Below, one piece after another: positions 13,201 through 26,027 of a stretch of DNA of 64,000 nucleotides (the first letter of the stretch is position 1; every line of letters starts with the position of its first letter). The notes beneath the pieces were generated by a model. That model saw nothing but the letters and a program-made list of their open reading frames with translations. It had not been told where the DNA came from and did no database searches. This stretch comes from Warburgia ugandensis (lineage: Eukaryota > Streptophyta > Magnoliopsida > Canellales > Canellaceae): contig CP141136.1 in the NCBI GenBank assembly GCA_035236585.1, positions 28,116,449-28,180,448 on the forward strand. The letters are read 5' to 3'. The position numbers were made by a program, and so were the translations under genes.

Positions 13201-16200
13201 TAATGATTTAATGAAACTTGGTGGTTCAATTGATGATATCTAATGATTTGATGAAAATCATTGATCAAATCGATGAAATCCAATGAAAATTAAAGGGTAG
13301 ATTGACAAGATCAAATCAAAATCTATTGTTATATCAATGATATATGATGATTTGAACAAAATTCATAATTGGATTAACAAAATTTGATGAGTTGATGAAA
13401 ATCAAATGTAAGATTCTGGAGATCTAATGATTCAATGGAAATTAACAATCTGATCTATAGGATTAGATGATTTGATTAAAATTAATGATCAAATAAATCA
13501 GATACATTGATTTCATGAAAATCTAAGAGTAGAACAAAGAGATCAGTGACTTAATAATTGTAAATCATCTAACTGATGAGGTCTCATAATTTGAAGAAAA
13601 ATAATTTTTGAAAGGATGTGAGAAACTAAAGTTTCGAAAACAAACATGATTTGATGACATGATGAATATCAATAGTTAGATCGATGATGTTTGATGATTT
13701 GATAAAAATCAATGTTCAGATCAAAGAGATTGGATGAAATGATGAAGATGGAGGGTTAGATCAACAAGATCCAATGATTTGATGAAAAATAGCTTTGTTC
13801 TTGAAGATTTGTGAAACGATCAACTTGATTATTGATGTTTGACTGAAGATCATCTCCGATCTTATCTGATTTGAGAAAGGAAAATGTATGGTCTTAGAAA
13901 TTTGAAGAAAGAAAGTGTTCAATTTTTTTTATTTAAGAAATGATCACTTTCGATTCTTGTAATTTGAGGAAAACTCGCCTCCGATCATTAGAATTGATTT
14001 TAGCGTAGACATGATTCTAGAATTTTCAAAAAATTAAAAGGCGATTGAACAATTTGATAAAAAAAAATTAGTGATTAGATTGACGAGATCTAATGATGTG
14101 ATGAAAATGAATGGGTGAATTAATGAAATATGATTATTTACGTACAATCAATGGTTGGTTCAATGGGATCAAATGATTTGTTGAATATAAATAGTAAGAT
14201 CATTGACATCCATACTTTTTTATGAAAACTAATGACTGGATCAATGACATCAAACGTTTATATAAAGATCTACCACAAGATGAACGATATCAATGATATT
14301 TGAAAATCACTGGTCAAACTAATGAGATCCAATGATTTAGTGACAATTAATGGCCAGATTGAAGAGATTCAATGATGTGAGGAAAATTGATGGTCAAATC
14401 TATGAAACAAAAATCAAAGTTGATTAGATTCGAAGATTTAATGGAAATTGATTGGTGTATTGATCAGATAAAGTTATTCGATGAAAATTGTCAATTAGAT
14501 TGACAGGATCTGATGATTTGATGAAAATCAATTGGATCAACAAGATTCGATGATTTGATGAAAACAATAATAAGACCAACAATTTGATGAAAATTAAGGC
14601 TAAAATTATTGAGATTGGATGATTTCATGAAAACCAGCAGTCCTATCTAAGAGATTTGATGAAAATGTATGGGCAGTTCGATGAGAATTAGTGATTTAAT
14701 GAAAATCAAGCTTTGGATTCTCGAGATGCAACTATTTGCTGAAAATAAAAAAATATTCTTTAGATCTGATGATTTAATGAAAATCAGCTGTTAGATAATT
14801 GAAATACTATGATTTGATGAATAGAAATGTGAGAATGATGACATCCGATGGTTTGATGAAAAATAAAGGGTTGGACTAGTTAGATTTAATCATTTGAGAA
14901 TAATCAAGGGTCGATCAATGAGATTCAAAGATTTTCTAAAAATCAATGGTGGATCAATGAGATCATATAACTCTTATGTAAATCAATTATTGAATCGATA
15001 AGATATGATAATTTGATGAAAATTGATGGTTGGATGTATAAGACCTAATCATGTGAACAAATTCATTGGTTGGATCAATGAGATCCAATGATTTGATGAA
15101 AATCATTTGTTGAATGATGAGATATGGTGAATTAATGAAAATCAACCATTAAATTGATGAGATCTAATGATTGGATAAAAATCAAGGGTTTGGCGAATGG
15201 GATTTGTATGATTTGATGAAAACCAACATTCAATATGAGACCCACTGATTGAATAAAAATTGATGGCCAAGTCAACGAAGACCAATGATTTGATTAATTA
15301 TACTTTCAGAGTAGTGAGATTGAATGATTTGATGACGAGAAAAATTCATATCGACAAGATACAATGATTTGATGAAAATCAAAATTCGAATTAATGAGAT
15401 TCAATGATTCAATATATATTAACTATCAAATCGATAAGTTCAAATGATTTGATGAAAGTCAAATGTCAAATATGTGAGATCCAATGATTTTATGAAATAT
15501 AAGCAAAATTAACAATATCCAGTGATTTAATTACAATGAATTATCAAATAATATGAAAAGAAATTATAGGATTGATAAGATTCAATAATTTGAAGAAAAA
15601 AATTAATAAATAGATGGATGAGATTGGATGATTTGCTAAAAATCATGTGTTAGAATGATGAGATAAGATGATATGATGAAAATTAGAATTCGGATCAATG
15701 TTATAAGATGCTTTGATGTAAATCAACCAATGGATTGACTAGATCAAATGACTTAATGAAAATTGGTAGTTGGATTATCAACATCTGATTATTTGATGGC
15801 AATTGACAATCGAATTAATCCAATCCAATGAAAATTAAATGGCAGATCGACTAGAGATCAAATCAAAATCAATTGTTAGATCAACCATATCTAATGAGTT
15901 GATGAAAATCAAAGGTCATATTGACGAGATCCGATGATTCGATGGAAATTGACAATCTAATCAATAAGATTGGATGGTTTGATTAAAACTAATGGTCAAA
16001 ACAATGAGATCAGTGATTTAATGATTTTCACTCGTCCAATTGACAAGATCCCATAATTTGAAGAAAATTAATTTTTTGAAGAATGCAAAAAAGTGATATT
16101 TTGAAAACCAATGAGATTCAATAATTTGATGAATATTAATGGTCAGATCGACAATATTAGATGACTTGACAAAAATCAACGATCAAATCAACAAATTGGG

Positions 16201-16600
16201 TGATTTGATAAAGTTAGAGGGTTAGATCAACAAGATCTAATGATTTGATGAAAGATCACTTTGTTCTTTAAGATTTGTGAAAGGACCAACTTGATTATTG
16301 GGGTTTGATGAAAGATCACCTTCAATCTTATCTAATTTGAGAAAGGAAAATGCATGGTTCTAGATATTTGAACAGAGAAAGTGTTCAATTTTTCTTATTT
16401 AAGAAATGATCACTTTTGATTCTTGTAATTTGGAGAAGAGTCAACTCCAACCCTTATAATTTATTTGAAGATTGACAAGATCTATCATTTACAACAAGTT
16501 GAATGGCATATCAATGAAAATTAGGGTCTAACCAATGAGATCTAATGATCTGATAAAAAGTAACGAATCAATGAGATCTAGTGATTTCATGACAAATAAC
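10224..16600 (+). repeat. 40-bp higher-order satellite array, segment 2
   Basis: Continuation of segment 1 in the same orientation after the A1 LTR. The block order F-A-N-M-P-Q-R is clearest here: F near 10,678, A 11,200, N 11,697, M 12,053, P 12,795, Q 13,010, R 13,151, then F again at 13,795 and 16,260. F-to-F spacing is 3,117 bp and then 2,465 bp; the shorter unit lacks part of the A-N stretch. Near-consensus monomers lie at 12,576-12,611 and 15,070-15,105. No gene is visible. Confidence 0.9.
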
Positions 16601-17193
16601 GGCTGGTGCTAAGTGCTCAATTTTGCAAACAAAAAAAAAAAAACCTAATTAGTAGCCCATGTGTTATAATTTATAGTGTTAAGTTAGGGTTTTAGGCCAA
16701 AAATCATAACACATGCATTTCTTACCTAATAGTTCAAAAGTTTGATATTTTGCAGGTTCAAAGGCTAATCCAGAGTATGCGAATGATCATAATTTTCTAG
16801 GATTTAATGTGACGAGCTGAGTTTTCATATGCATTTTTAAATGCAAAACTAATTCCTAATTCGTGATCAATCCCTATTTGAAAACAATTTTGTAAAAAGA
16901 ATGAAATGCAGCAGAAGAATCTTTTTATTTTAAATTCATTTTTAAAACCCCAAGTGTCATTTACTTCCAAGAAAGCAAATAATTGGATTTTCATTTTATT
17001 ATAAAACTAAAACAAAATTACATGCACCCCAGATCTAGTCAATCATTGCATTCCAACTATAATAATTACACATATATGTTCAAAAAGGATAAGAGACATA
17101 CTTGTATTGACTACAGTATGTTACTCTATTGTTTTCATTCAAATTTGCATCCACCACGATTTGCTCTGCCTCAAGTCAAATTCTTCAAAGACA

Positions 17194-17220
17194 AGATATT
17201 GTAAACAATTTACAATATCT
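17194..17220 (+). other. Family A hairpin (copy A4)
   Basis: A perfect 12-bp stem, AGATATTGTAAA/TTTACAATATCT, with loop CAA, followed immediately by CAGCAAGTTTGCGCTTATG. Compared with copy A2, two base pairs differ on both sides of the stem, so pairing is preserved. Confidence 0.7.
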
Positions 17221-18009
17221 CAGCAAGTTTGCGCTTATGTAAGTAGTTTGACATCTACTATGCCACATTTTGAAAATCGAAGTCTAAAAAATATTTCAAA
17301 TAAATTTTCATGCAATTCTAAAGAATATGATGATCAAATCAAAGATAGGAAATATAATTTGAAATCACATGTCAATCTTAGTATACAATTTAATGCTAAA
17401 ACATTTTATATAATATCAGCATCAAACATACACGACTTTAAATGTATGCTTTTCAAATGATTGAATCATCATGGTAATCTCACATAAATTTAATATATAA
17501 CATATCATAAGATCTCTTGTGGTTGTAACTTCTAAACTATGTGAAAGATCCATCATCTAACTTGATAAATAAATTGTCATAAGATCCTCAAAATATTAAA
17601 GTAGTAATCAATTAAATCACGACCATTGGTAGTCCCAAACGTCGTCATCATGTGCACATATACAAACCGATGAACACATCAGCTAGTTGGTCATGAGTAC
17701 TCATCAAAGACCATCATCAATCTCATCATACATAGTATCTCAAAACAAAAATCTCATGGAACACTATGCTCACGATTAGCTTGCTACAATCATGTGTCTC
17801 CTATATCTAGAGACTAGCCACCACAGTCTCCATGAGAATTGTGGATATGCCTCTAAAAGTGTGCTATGAGCACCTCCAGTAATCATTTTCCTACCATAAC
17901 GTTGAGAAAAATAGGTGCCTATACTTGCCACCATTAGTGGTTAGAGGTCGGAAGGCCAAATTTGTACAACCTCTTAACACAGTTCCCACCAGACTTATTA
18001 CCCTGAACA

Positions 18010-18246
18010 AATATATATATATATATATATATATCAATCCAAATGTCATTAAATTATATAACATATATTCTATGCAAAATCATGCATTTCTTTAAGTCAT
18101 CTTAAAGCACGGGATTAATGCAATTTCAAGTATAATCATTTCTTTCAAGAACATACAACTACGTGTAATAGAATGAGCAACATCATTTTCATTTTCCATA
18201 TAAAAGTATGCAACATGGTTATGAATATATATATATATATATATAC
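18010..18246. repeat. Two short TA microsatellites in LTR A4
   Basis: AT dinucleotide runs lie at 18,010-18,034 and about 18,226-18,246, within AT-rich LTR sequence. Nothing else is recognisable between them. Confidence 0.9.
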
Positions 18247-19971
18247 ATATAATTCACATGCCTCATTTGTAAATATTACATTCTTTAAAAGCCAAAATAA
18301 TGCAACATGATAAAATATCAGTTTTATGATATTCGAGTATTCTCAAATCGAAAACATGATAATCAAATGATTTGATTATTTATACTCTACATATTTTAAT
18401 AAAGCTACCGACATGCTCAAAATCCCAATGGAAAATAGATGTTAAAACTACCTACCTTGAACATTGTTATCCCTATCATTGGAATGCTCAATCGGCTCAG
18501 TTCGTTCCAGTCAATGTCTCTATCAACACATGTACATTACAATGTCATTTATCTTACTTACTATTTCTTAATTGTGACTTATTTAGCCTTTAATCCCCAT
18601 TAACATGGTGATCCTACCTTTACCATATTTTGATCATGCATATTTCTCTTCTTCTTTTTTATAATATCAAATCTTGCTCGTTAATTAAAGATCAATGGTC
18701 TAAAACATCCAATTGTCCTCAATTACCATTAATCTTTCACTTATAAATATTTTATTTTATATTTCAATGTTTGATCTATTGATCCGACGGTCAGATTAAA
18801 TTCTAATTGGTTAAATCAATAGTTCCAAGTCATCCTAGCATCAAATATTTGAATCTAAGATCATAAAAAAAATCTAACTGTTAGATTAATCTAATTAATA
18901 ATATAAATAGCTCAATTGTTCTTCCTAAGATTTAATCCATTCTAATCTTATTTATTTTCTAAATTTTCTATAATTTATTAGGCATCATTAAGATAAAGAA
19001 AATTTAATTCATTTAAATAAGAATCAGTACCAGTCTTACCTCTAATCGCTTAAATCCATGGATGACGTTGTGTCCAATGTGACTTGATTGGGTTTGATCA
19101 CCTTTGATAAAGAATTCAAGAATGAACAGCCCAGATCAAGTGCTAATTCTAACGTCAAATCTAAATGAAAGCTCAAATCGGTGGTAATCTAAGTGTTAGC
19201 TAATTGATTACAAGTTAGATCATCTCAAAAGGATAGATCAGTTGCCAAGCTGCCATTTAGTGGTTGATTGGTGGTTAGATCATGATAAAAAGGTTAGATC
19301 GATCATATATTTGAGTTTTGGTGCTTAGTTAATGGTTGGATCATGTGGGGGTTTGTGCCTTTGATCACAGATATGATATTTGGTGTTAGATCAATGGCTA
19401 CACGATAATGGATGGTTAGATCTCATGCTAATTGATCAGATCCATGGTTTTATTTTATTTGATGGTTCAATTCAACATTCAAGTTTATTTGGATGATCTA
19501 ACTATTTGATCAATCTATTTACTTTTTTAAATAATTTAACTAATCAAATTCTAAGTTTTGATCACTTTTGATCTAATGAAGCTGAGTTATTCTATGATTT
19601 TTGGGTTTGGATCAGTTTAAGATGTGTTCTTATCTTTAAGTTTATTGCATAATTATGTCTATGTTATTAAGACGAATCCAATGGATGTCTCGGATCAAAA
19701 TTTGGAGTTATATTGCTTTCTGAATTGAAAATCTAAGTTTGAGATGAACTTTCAATGGTTTGGATGAATTATGGACAAAACATAATTAAAATGAGGTCAC
19801 TAGGACCCAATGAAATGTAATGCGCATTCGGGAATGCTCGGTCTGTCCTGGTCTCTAGAATGCACTGAAGTGTGACCCATTCCCCAGGATGCATCATTAT
19901 CTAGTTCCATCCGAGACCATCCCACATGCCCAATGCACACACGGGGACGTGCTAGGTGCGTCTATAATGCA

Positions 19972-22657
19972 TGTTGGTAAGTGTTTAAATTTTCACAAAA
20001 AATACCCAATTAGTTACTCATGTATTACAACTTACAGAGGTAAATTAGGATTTTTAAACCAAAATTCATAACACATGCATTTTTTACCTAATAACCCAAA
20101 AGTTTGTTATTTTGTAGGTTTAGAGACTAGTCCAAGGTAAGTATGTGATTAATTATGTTTTTCTAGGATTTAGTTAGGATTTTTCACATTTTGTAGAAAG
20201 TAAGATTGTGATCCAATGGTCTAGATCGAACAAGATGAAATTGAATATTAAGATAAAAAAGATCAAGTCAAAGCCTCAAAATCATCACTTCAGCATAAAA
20301 TAAAGGCCAAGATCATCTTGTAGACCAGTAATGGATGTGATTAAAGGAGTTAAGATGGCCAAAGTGGGCTATAAACTAAGCTAAGCATTTCCACCACCTT
20401 TGCATGGAAGCCACTTAAGCCACCTTAGCCATATAAGCCATGAAAGAAGGTGGCAAGCTAAGGAATTCAAGACAAACCAAACAAGCTACTCAAGCCAAGG
20501 GTTGAAGCTAAGAATTCAAGTTAAGAAATCTTCTTAAGCCAGCCATGAAGCTTAGCCAATGAAACCTTCAAAGTTACCCATCTAAGCCATCAAGCTAAGC
20601 CAAATGGAAGGCTAGGATTGGAAGAGATTCAAGAGAGTTATCCATGAGATATTTTGAAGATAATTAAGGGAAAGTCTATTACAATAAGATGGCATGTGGA
20701 CCAATGGGATAAGAGCATTAAATATTTAATGTTTTCTCACTTTTCCTCATGTTTTCCTTAATTTCCACCTCACCCTTAAGATGCACTACGAATTTCTAAA
20801 ACTCTATCTCATTCCACTTCTTAGGAAACTTCCCAACCAATCAAATCTCTCCCCTTAACACCCTCCACCTCTTTTGCAACCATTCCCCACCCACTTTCGT
20901 AAAACATAGAGCATTCAACGATTTTGGAAGGGGGGAGATGCCCCTTCCTAAAAAGGCAACGCCTCCTGCCTACTCCCCTCCTTAAGGCAGCCAACACCCT
21001 TCCACACTTTCCTATTTGATGTCTACCCTTTTTCCCCATCCTAGCTATTCAATTTGACACCCTTTATTCCACACCACACCTTAGTATTAGGTTACCCTAG
21101 GAAAAATAGGAGAAGACTTATAAAACCAGCCCAAAACTTAAGCAAAAAGATACACTTTTCTCACTTAGGAAAAGACATCTCCTCCATAGGAAGGAGACAC
21201 CCACTTCCTTTAGGCCTAAATTTCTTCTTTTGCTTGTTGTTTTGAAGAGCCTTGGGGTGCTGCCACTTCCTTCTAAGGTTTATGCTTCTTCCTCAAGTGT
21301 TCAACCTAGGATTTTTGGGGTTTTGATTCATTTTGAAGGTTGGTTAGCCTTTACTAGAATTTACTTCTTTTCATGTTAGTTTGCCTTGTTTTCCTTTATC
21401 TTTTCTTGATTTTAAACTAAGTTTGAAGGCTGGTTTGTCCTTGGAGTAACAGCCATGGGAAGTCATCTTGAATCTAGTTTTGTTCTTTCTCTTTCATTGC
21501 ATCTTTATTCTATTTCAACCCTCTTTATTTTCCAGCTTTAGTTGCTTAAGTTCTATTGGTTGTTGCCTTAGTTTTCCATAGGATTCTTCCTTGATTTTAA
21601 GCATACATGTTCATGAGTGAATGTTGGAACAATTGAAGGGGAATTTGGCTTGTAATTAAGGAGTGATTAAGATTAAGTGAACATCATTATAATAGCATTT
21701 AAGTTTCAGATTTGGACTACATGTATGAAGAATTATGTTGATGAACTTTTGGATGTGATTTAATGAGATTAGTTGGAATTTTTAATTCATGTTTGTGTCC
21801 ATAAGTTAATTAACTTTGTTCTTGAATGTTGGAATGCATTAAAAGTAATTAATTCCATGTTTTACATGCTCTATTCATTGAATGTTTCAATTACCTTGCT
21901 ATTGGAATTTCTTTTCATGATTGGTTTATGTCAATTTCCAGCATCATACAATCATGTTCACTTGATTTTTCAAGAGCCCATTTAAAATTTTAGATAGCTT
22001 AGTTAATGTTAGAAATAGATTGCATGCTTAGGTTTCCAAAATAGTTGATTAAATCTGTGCCTATCCAATGAATCATGTATATCATTCCGTGGTTACATAT
22101 ATGTTAATTGGGTAGTTTTCCTTTCATTATTGTTAGTAATTGATTTCATTTATTTCTCTAGTTTGGTTGTAGTTAGATTCCATTATTTTGCATCTTAGTT
22201 AGTTGGAAAGTAATCAAATTTGTCATACTTGTTAAAATAGTTGATTTGGTTATTTACTTTCCTTAGTTTGCATGATTAGGAAAGTAGTTTGTTAAAACAT
22301 GTTACCCATAAATTAGTTGTTAATTTCATGTTTAGCAAAGTTGATAAATTGCATTTTAGGAAAAATTTTAATTAGGAAAATCATAAAATTAATTTAGCAG
22401 TTTTAATTTTAAAAAGGGTGTGTTTCAGGAAATTTTTCCATTTAGCATATTTCTTGTTTTTGCTTAGTTTCCAAGTTCATGTTTTAATTTCCATTCTTAA
22501 TTTAGGTAAAAAATCACTTGAATTTTGACCAGGTTAGATAGTTTAAAGTAGGGTCCACAAACATCACATTAGTTCAACTCCTCATGGGATCAACCTCACT
22601 AGCATAGTATTTTGCAAACAATTCATGCACTTGCGAGTTTTATTTAAAACAACAACA
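19972..22657 (+). mobile_element. Family B LTR (copy B2) nested in A4
   Basis: It starts near TGTTGGTAAGTG and ends ACTTGCGAGTTTTATTTAAA plus a CAACA-rich tail. It shares its layout with the B 5' LTR and B3: an ACACATGCATTTTTTACC segment, then an AAGCCACCTTAGCC-rich segment (about 20,400), a pyrimidine-rich stretch with short G-rich blocks (about 20,930), a long AT-rich tract with repeated TTAGTTTCC-like motifs, and the GGATCAACCTCACTAGCAT terminus. A CpG-bearing stretch at 19,800-19,971 directly upstream may also belong to it. No target duplication was found, so the left boundary is uncertain. Confidence 0.6.
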
Positions 22658-22818
22658 TGTGTCTTAGTCACATATTCGACAGGAGCCATTCAGATGGTGC
22701 AATATCGGCCTTTTGTTTGTTTTTCATCTAGATCTCTAACATAGACCACCTATTTTTTGACTCTGACAGAGGTTTCCTAGGTTTTGGGGTGTTCTGATTT
22801 CATCTGCTTTTCTATCCA

Positions 22819-22890
22819 AGTTATTTTTAGCGAGGTTTAAACCCTGTCAATTTAGATCCATTCATCAACTGATCCTCGCCGAAAATAACT
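22819..22890 (+). other. Inverted repeat with about 38-nt loop
   Basis: Arms AGTTATTTTTAGCGAGG (22,819-22,835) and CCTCGCCGAAAATAACT (22,874-22,890) pair at 15 of 17 positions. A second overlapping inverted pair, CCTGTCA/TGACAGG, lies around it. The function is unknown. Confidence 0.6.
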
Positions 22891-23029
22891 AGTCTGACAG
22901 GTCAAAATTGGAGGGATGAATAGGGGACGAAAAGGAAGAAGGGGAAGAAGAGATTACCTGGAGAAGGGAATGGTGTGGTGTGGTGAGCTGCGGGTGCCAA
23001 TCGGAGAGAAAAGAAGAAAATGAGGGGAA

Positions 23030-23032
<3 letters not shown>

Positions 23033-23097
<65 letters not shown>
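23033..23097 (+). repeat. GA microsatellite
   Basis: An uninterrupted run of about 32 GA units. It marks one edge of the inverted-repeat arm that follows. The ERERER peptide frame across it is a microsatellite translation. Confidence 0.98.
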
Positions 23098-23099
<2 letters not shown>

Positions 23100-23349
23100 A
23101 GGGGCAGGGCTGGTGTTGGGTTGGCCGGCTCTGTTACACGTTGGTTGCCAAAGAAGAGGGAGATAGACTAGGGGGCGTTCGGTGTAGCCGGCTGGCTGCC
23201 TTGCACAGTGCCAGATGGAAAAGAAGAGGGAGAGAGGGAAGATCGCATAGAGGAAGTGTTTATTGCCAGCTGCTCTGGCATTTTTGCTGGCAACGCATGA
23301 CGGTGATGTGTTCCATCATGCCACCATCAGCCATGATGGCTTGTGTTGA
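23098..23349 (+). repeat. Large inverted repeat, arm 1
   Basis: About 250 bp matching the reverse complement of 27,241-27,492 with about nine differences counted by eye (about 96%). It includes CTGGTGTTGGGTTGGCCGG and CATCAGCCATGATGGCTTG. Arm 1 lies in the 3' part of LTR A4 and is bounded on the left by the GA tract. Confidence 0.9.
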
Positions 23350-23804
23350 CAGTGGGGAAGGAGCGTGCAGTGTTGGAAACACATGGAAAGCATGTTGCAG
23401 GGGTGTCGTTATAAAAAATAGTCCCTCCTCTTTGAACACTTTTTTATTTTAAAACTTATTAATGGGGCCCATTTATAAAATTATTAAAATACTCCTACTA
23501 TTGAAAATCATACAACTTTCTCATTTAGACTCCATTTTCAGCATTCTTAGTGTCATTAAATTTCATTTTTTAAGTACAATCTAATTATTAAAGTTTCAAC
23601 ACTTTATTAATTATATAAAAAGCTCATTTATGGGAATTTCAAAACTAAAAATTCTATTTTATCCTTTCTTTGCAATAAAATTACATAAAATAAGCTTTTA
23701 AATATTAGTGTTATTACATTTAGTCAAGATTTTCTTCTTTTATAGGTGTTGACAAGGTAATCCAAAGGTTGAGCTTGATTGGGATAAGAATTGAAGTCAT
23801 TCAT

Positions 23805-23833
23805 GAGGTTTTCTAGTCTAACTAGAAAACCTC
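23805..23833 (+). other. Perfect 13-bp hairpin in the B 5' LTR
   Basis: Arms GAGGTTTTCTAGT and ACTAGAAAACCTC enclose the loop CTA, followed by AGCAAGCC. The corresponding stretch of LTRs B2 and B3 lacks it. The trailing AGCAAGC recalls the motif after the family A hairpins. It lies 20 bp before the A2 insertion. Confidence 0.75.
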
Positions 23834-25576
23834 AGCAAGCCGAAACCTAAATGTGTAACACTCACCATTTTAGCATTTTAGGAAAAATTTATTTGTGAGA
23901 ATAATAATATTATAATAATTAAAAATGAAATAATAATAATATATGAAATTAAGAGGGAGGGTGCCTTAAATGCATTTCCCCCCCACCCCTCATTCTCTGT
24001 TCCTCCGTACACCCCCCCTTCTCTCGTTTCCCGGAACCAGCCACCGGAAAACGTATTTCCCGGCGACGATTTAACGAGGAAGCTAGAATCCTAGGGGCAT
24101 TGGTGACAGGACAACTCAGGTAGGCCACCTCTATTCCCCCTCCCCTGATTTTCCTTTGTTCAACGTCGGAAAATAGTGCGAACTGTCGTTTTCCGATGCG
24201 TTTAGGGAGTTACTGTTGCCTTAGGAATAGGCTGATGTAATGGTATCAAATGGGGATCTAGACCGTTCATCCTGAACGTAACAGTGCAAGGAACACACCC
24301 ATAAAATCTCAGGGTGATCGAACGACTAGAGACTCCGAAAAACCCCACAACCAGTAGGTAAGGGTCTTTTAGAAATGAAACAAAAACGGTAGAAAATGAA
24401 TGAATTTGTGAAAATAGAGGGTGGAAATGAAATGTACATGAAAAACTAGACAAATGAGTGTAAAAATTGCAAAAGACGGAGCACCTGGGGTCGCTTGCGG
24501 TTGTCTCCTGCGACAGCGAACCAGTCCGGTCACCGTCCCTGGCAACGACGACCTGCGATGAGACCTTGACGCACGCGACATGAGGCCCGCGTCGACACGC
24601 GTCACAACCAGGCGCGATGTGTGGTGCAACGTACGCACCATGCTGCGCTATAGGCACATTCCATGCGGGGGACACATGGCAGGCCATGCTCGCCACGTGG
24701 GAGGAGGGTCGTGCGCCTTGCACAAGACGCATGGACAAGCATGCGCCGCTCGTGCGGTTGGCCCATTTTCTTGATTTTGAGGGTTTTTGACCCTTTATTC
24801 ATGAAAATTGTGATTTTAGGAGCTACAGAGGTCCAAATCACGATCCGAAAGAGGCGTTGTGATCATCTCAATAAGGCGGACTTAGATTTAAGATAAAAAT
24901 CCAGTTTAGAGAAAAATTTTAATAGCCAAACTACTAAATATTATTAGATGATTCATATCAAGCCGATCAGTGGATGATCAGGCCTTACACCTTAGCTGTA
25001 CACACCAAACATGAGATGATCTAGGAGGTTTGAAGGCAGATCTCATGTAATTTCCAAGAAAAAATGATCTTGACGATCAATTCAATCAATTACCTTCAGA
25101 TGTGCTGATCAAGAGTGATTTGACCATCAAATCGATGCATGATCATAGAGATACATGCGACGCACTAGATATAGGAATTTTATGGGTCATGATGAAAATG
25201 AGAAGTCTAACTAGCAATAATGACTTATAATGTGACAGGTACGTCAGAGTGTGCAACTTGATATCGCCTATGCGCCTGACTGGAGTTCCACATTATTGAG
25301 GTAGGTGATTTCATTCACAATTTTTCCATGATTCTCAAATGATGACTTGGTGATTTGAATTTTTAGGCATATGATTTATGCCTTACCATATGCATGAGGT
25401 TAATTGTGACATGTAGTTTCTCATGTGCGTGCTATCTTTAGGGTGGTTTTTGCATGCACTGTTTCTGATATATTTCGTGATATTCACTTGATTTTTGGTA
25501 TCTTTGACATGGGGGAGTCGCTCTGTCTTGACGTTTGAGACTATTGATCCTGTGGTAGGATGCATTTCTTCACCCT

Positions 25577-25700
25577 GTGAGTGCTTGAGTGCCCGTGAGG
25601 GTGAAAGGGTGAAAGTGGGTGTGCAATGCGACTTTTCGTGAGTGCCTGAGTGCCTATGAGGGTGCAAGGGTGAAAGGGTGAAAGCGGATGGTATAGAGAG
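25577..25700 (-). repeat. 61-bp minisatellite inside LTR A2
   Basis: GTGAGTGC starts at 25,577 and 25,638 (period 61), each followed by GAGTGCC and GTGAAAGGGTGAAAG. This is the reverse complement of the 62-bp minisatellite in A1, here with about two units. Confidence 0.88.
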
Positions 25701-25995
25701 CTGACCCCACATTGCCATGAGTGTGCCCGAGACACTCATAGGGCTTAATTATGTATGATGTTCCTACGCTTTTGGTATGCAATCATGTGGTTCTTTGGAT
25801 ATTGACTCACGTGGTTATAGCTTACTTGTGTCCGCATATCTTTTCGGATTTTTCATGTCCTGACTCTATGACATATGTTGCCGTGTTTATATCATGGAAT
25901 TGGTGTGTTCTACATCGTATGAACATGAGGTTTTGTGCCATGTTATTTCTTATTACTTTATATTGAATGTATATCACCTCCACAAGCATGGCTTG

Positions 25996-26027
25996 CTGAG
26001 GCATTGCTTTGTCTTACAATGCCTCAG
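25996..26027 (-). other. Family A hairpin (copy A2)
   Basis: On the minus strand the stem is CTGAGGCATTG/CAATGCCTCAG (11 bp, perfect) with a 10-nt loop, followed by CAAGCCATGCTTGTG. It lies about 510 bp from the LTR start, similar to A1, A3 and A4. Confidence 0.75.

Larger units (their letters stand above)
16808..23718 (+). mobile_element. Family A LTR (copy A4), split by a B LTR
   Basis: The left end is TGTGACGAGCTGAGTTTTC, a diverged family A start. The right end is GTGTTATTACA. The flanks TTTAA (16,803-16,807) and TTTAG (23,719-23,723) form a 4/5 target duplication, and family B LTR sequence continues on both sides. This places A4 inside the 5' LTR of the B element. Parts related to A3 include the run near 19,021-19,500 with many GGTTAGATC/TGGTTAGATCA motifs. 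The middle is occupied by LTR B2. The 3' part carries a GA microsatellite and one arm of a large inverted repeat. No coding sequence is seen. Confidence 0.6.

Noticed and set aside
1-16600. CRISPR-like array (repeats of about 40 bp)
   Set aside because: There are no unique spacers; the whole 40 bp repeats with divergence throughout, and the context is plant nuclear DNA.
22980-23452. Two plus-strand frames across the GA tract
   Set aside because: Composition is driven by the GA microsatellite and the inverted repeat; there is no domain and no conservation in arm 2 as protein.
24202-24738. 178-codon minus-strand frame in LTR A2
   Set aside because: It is the longest frame after the kinase but lies in CpG-rich LTR sequence, overlaps other frames, has no recognisable domain and is absent from sister LTRs.
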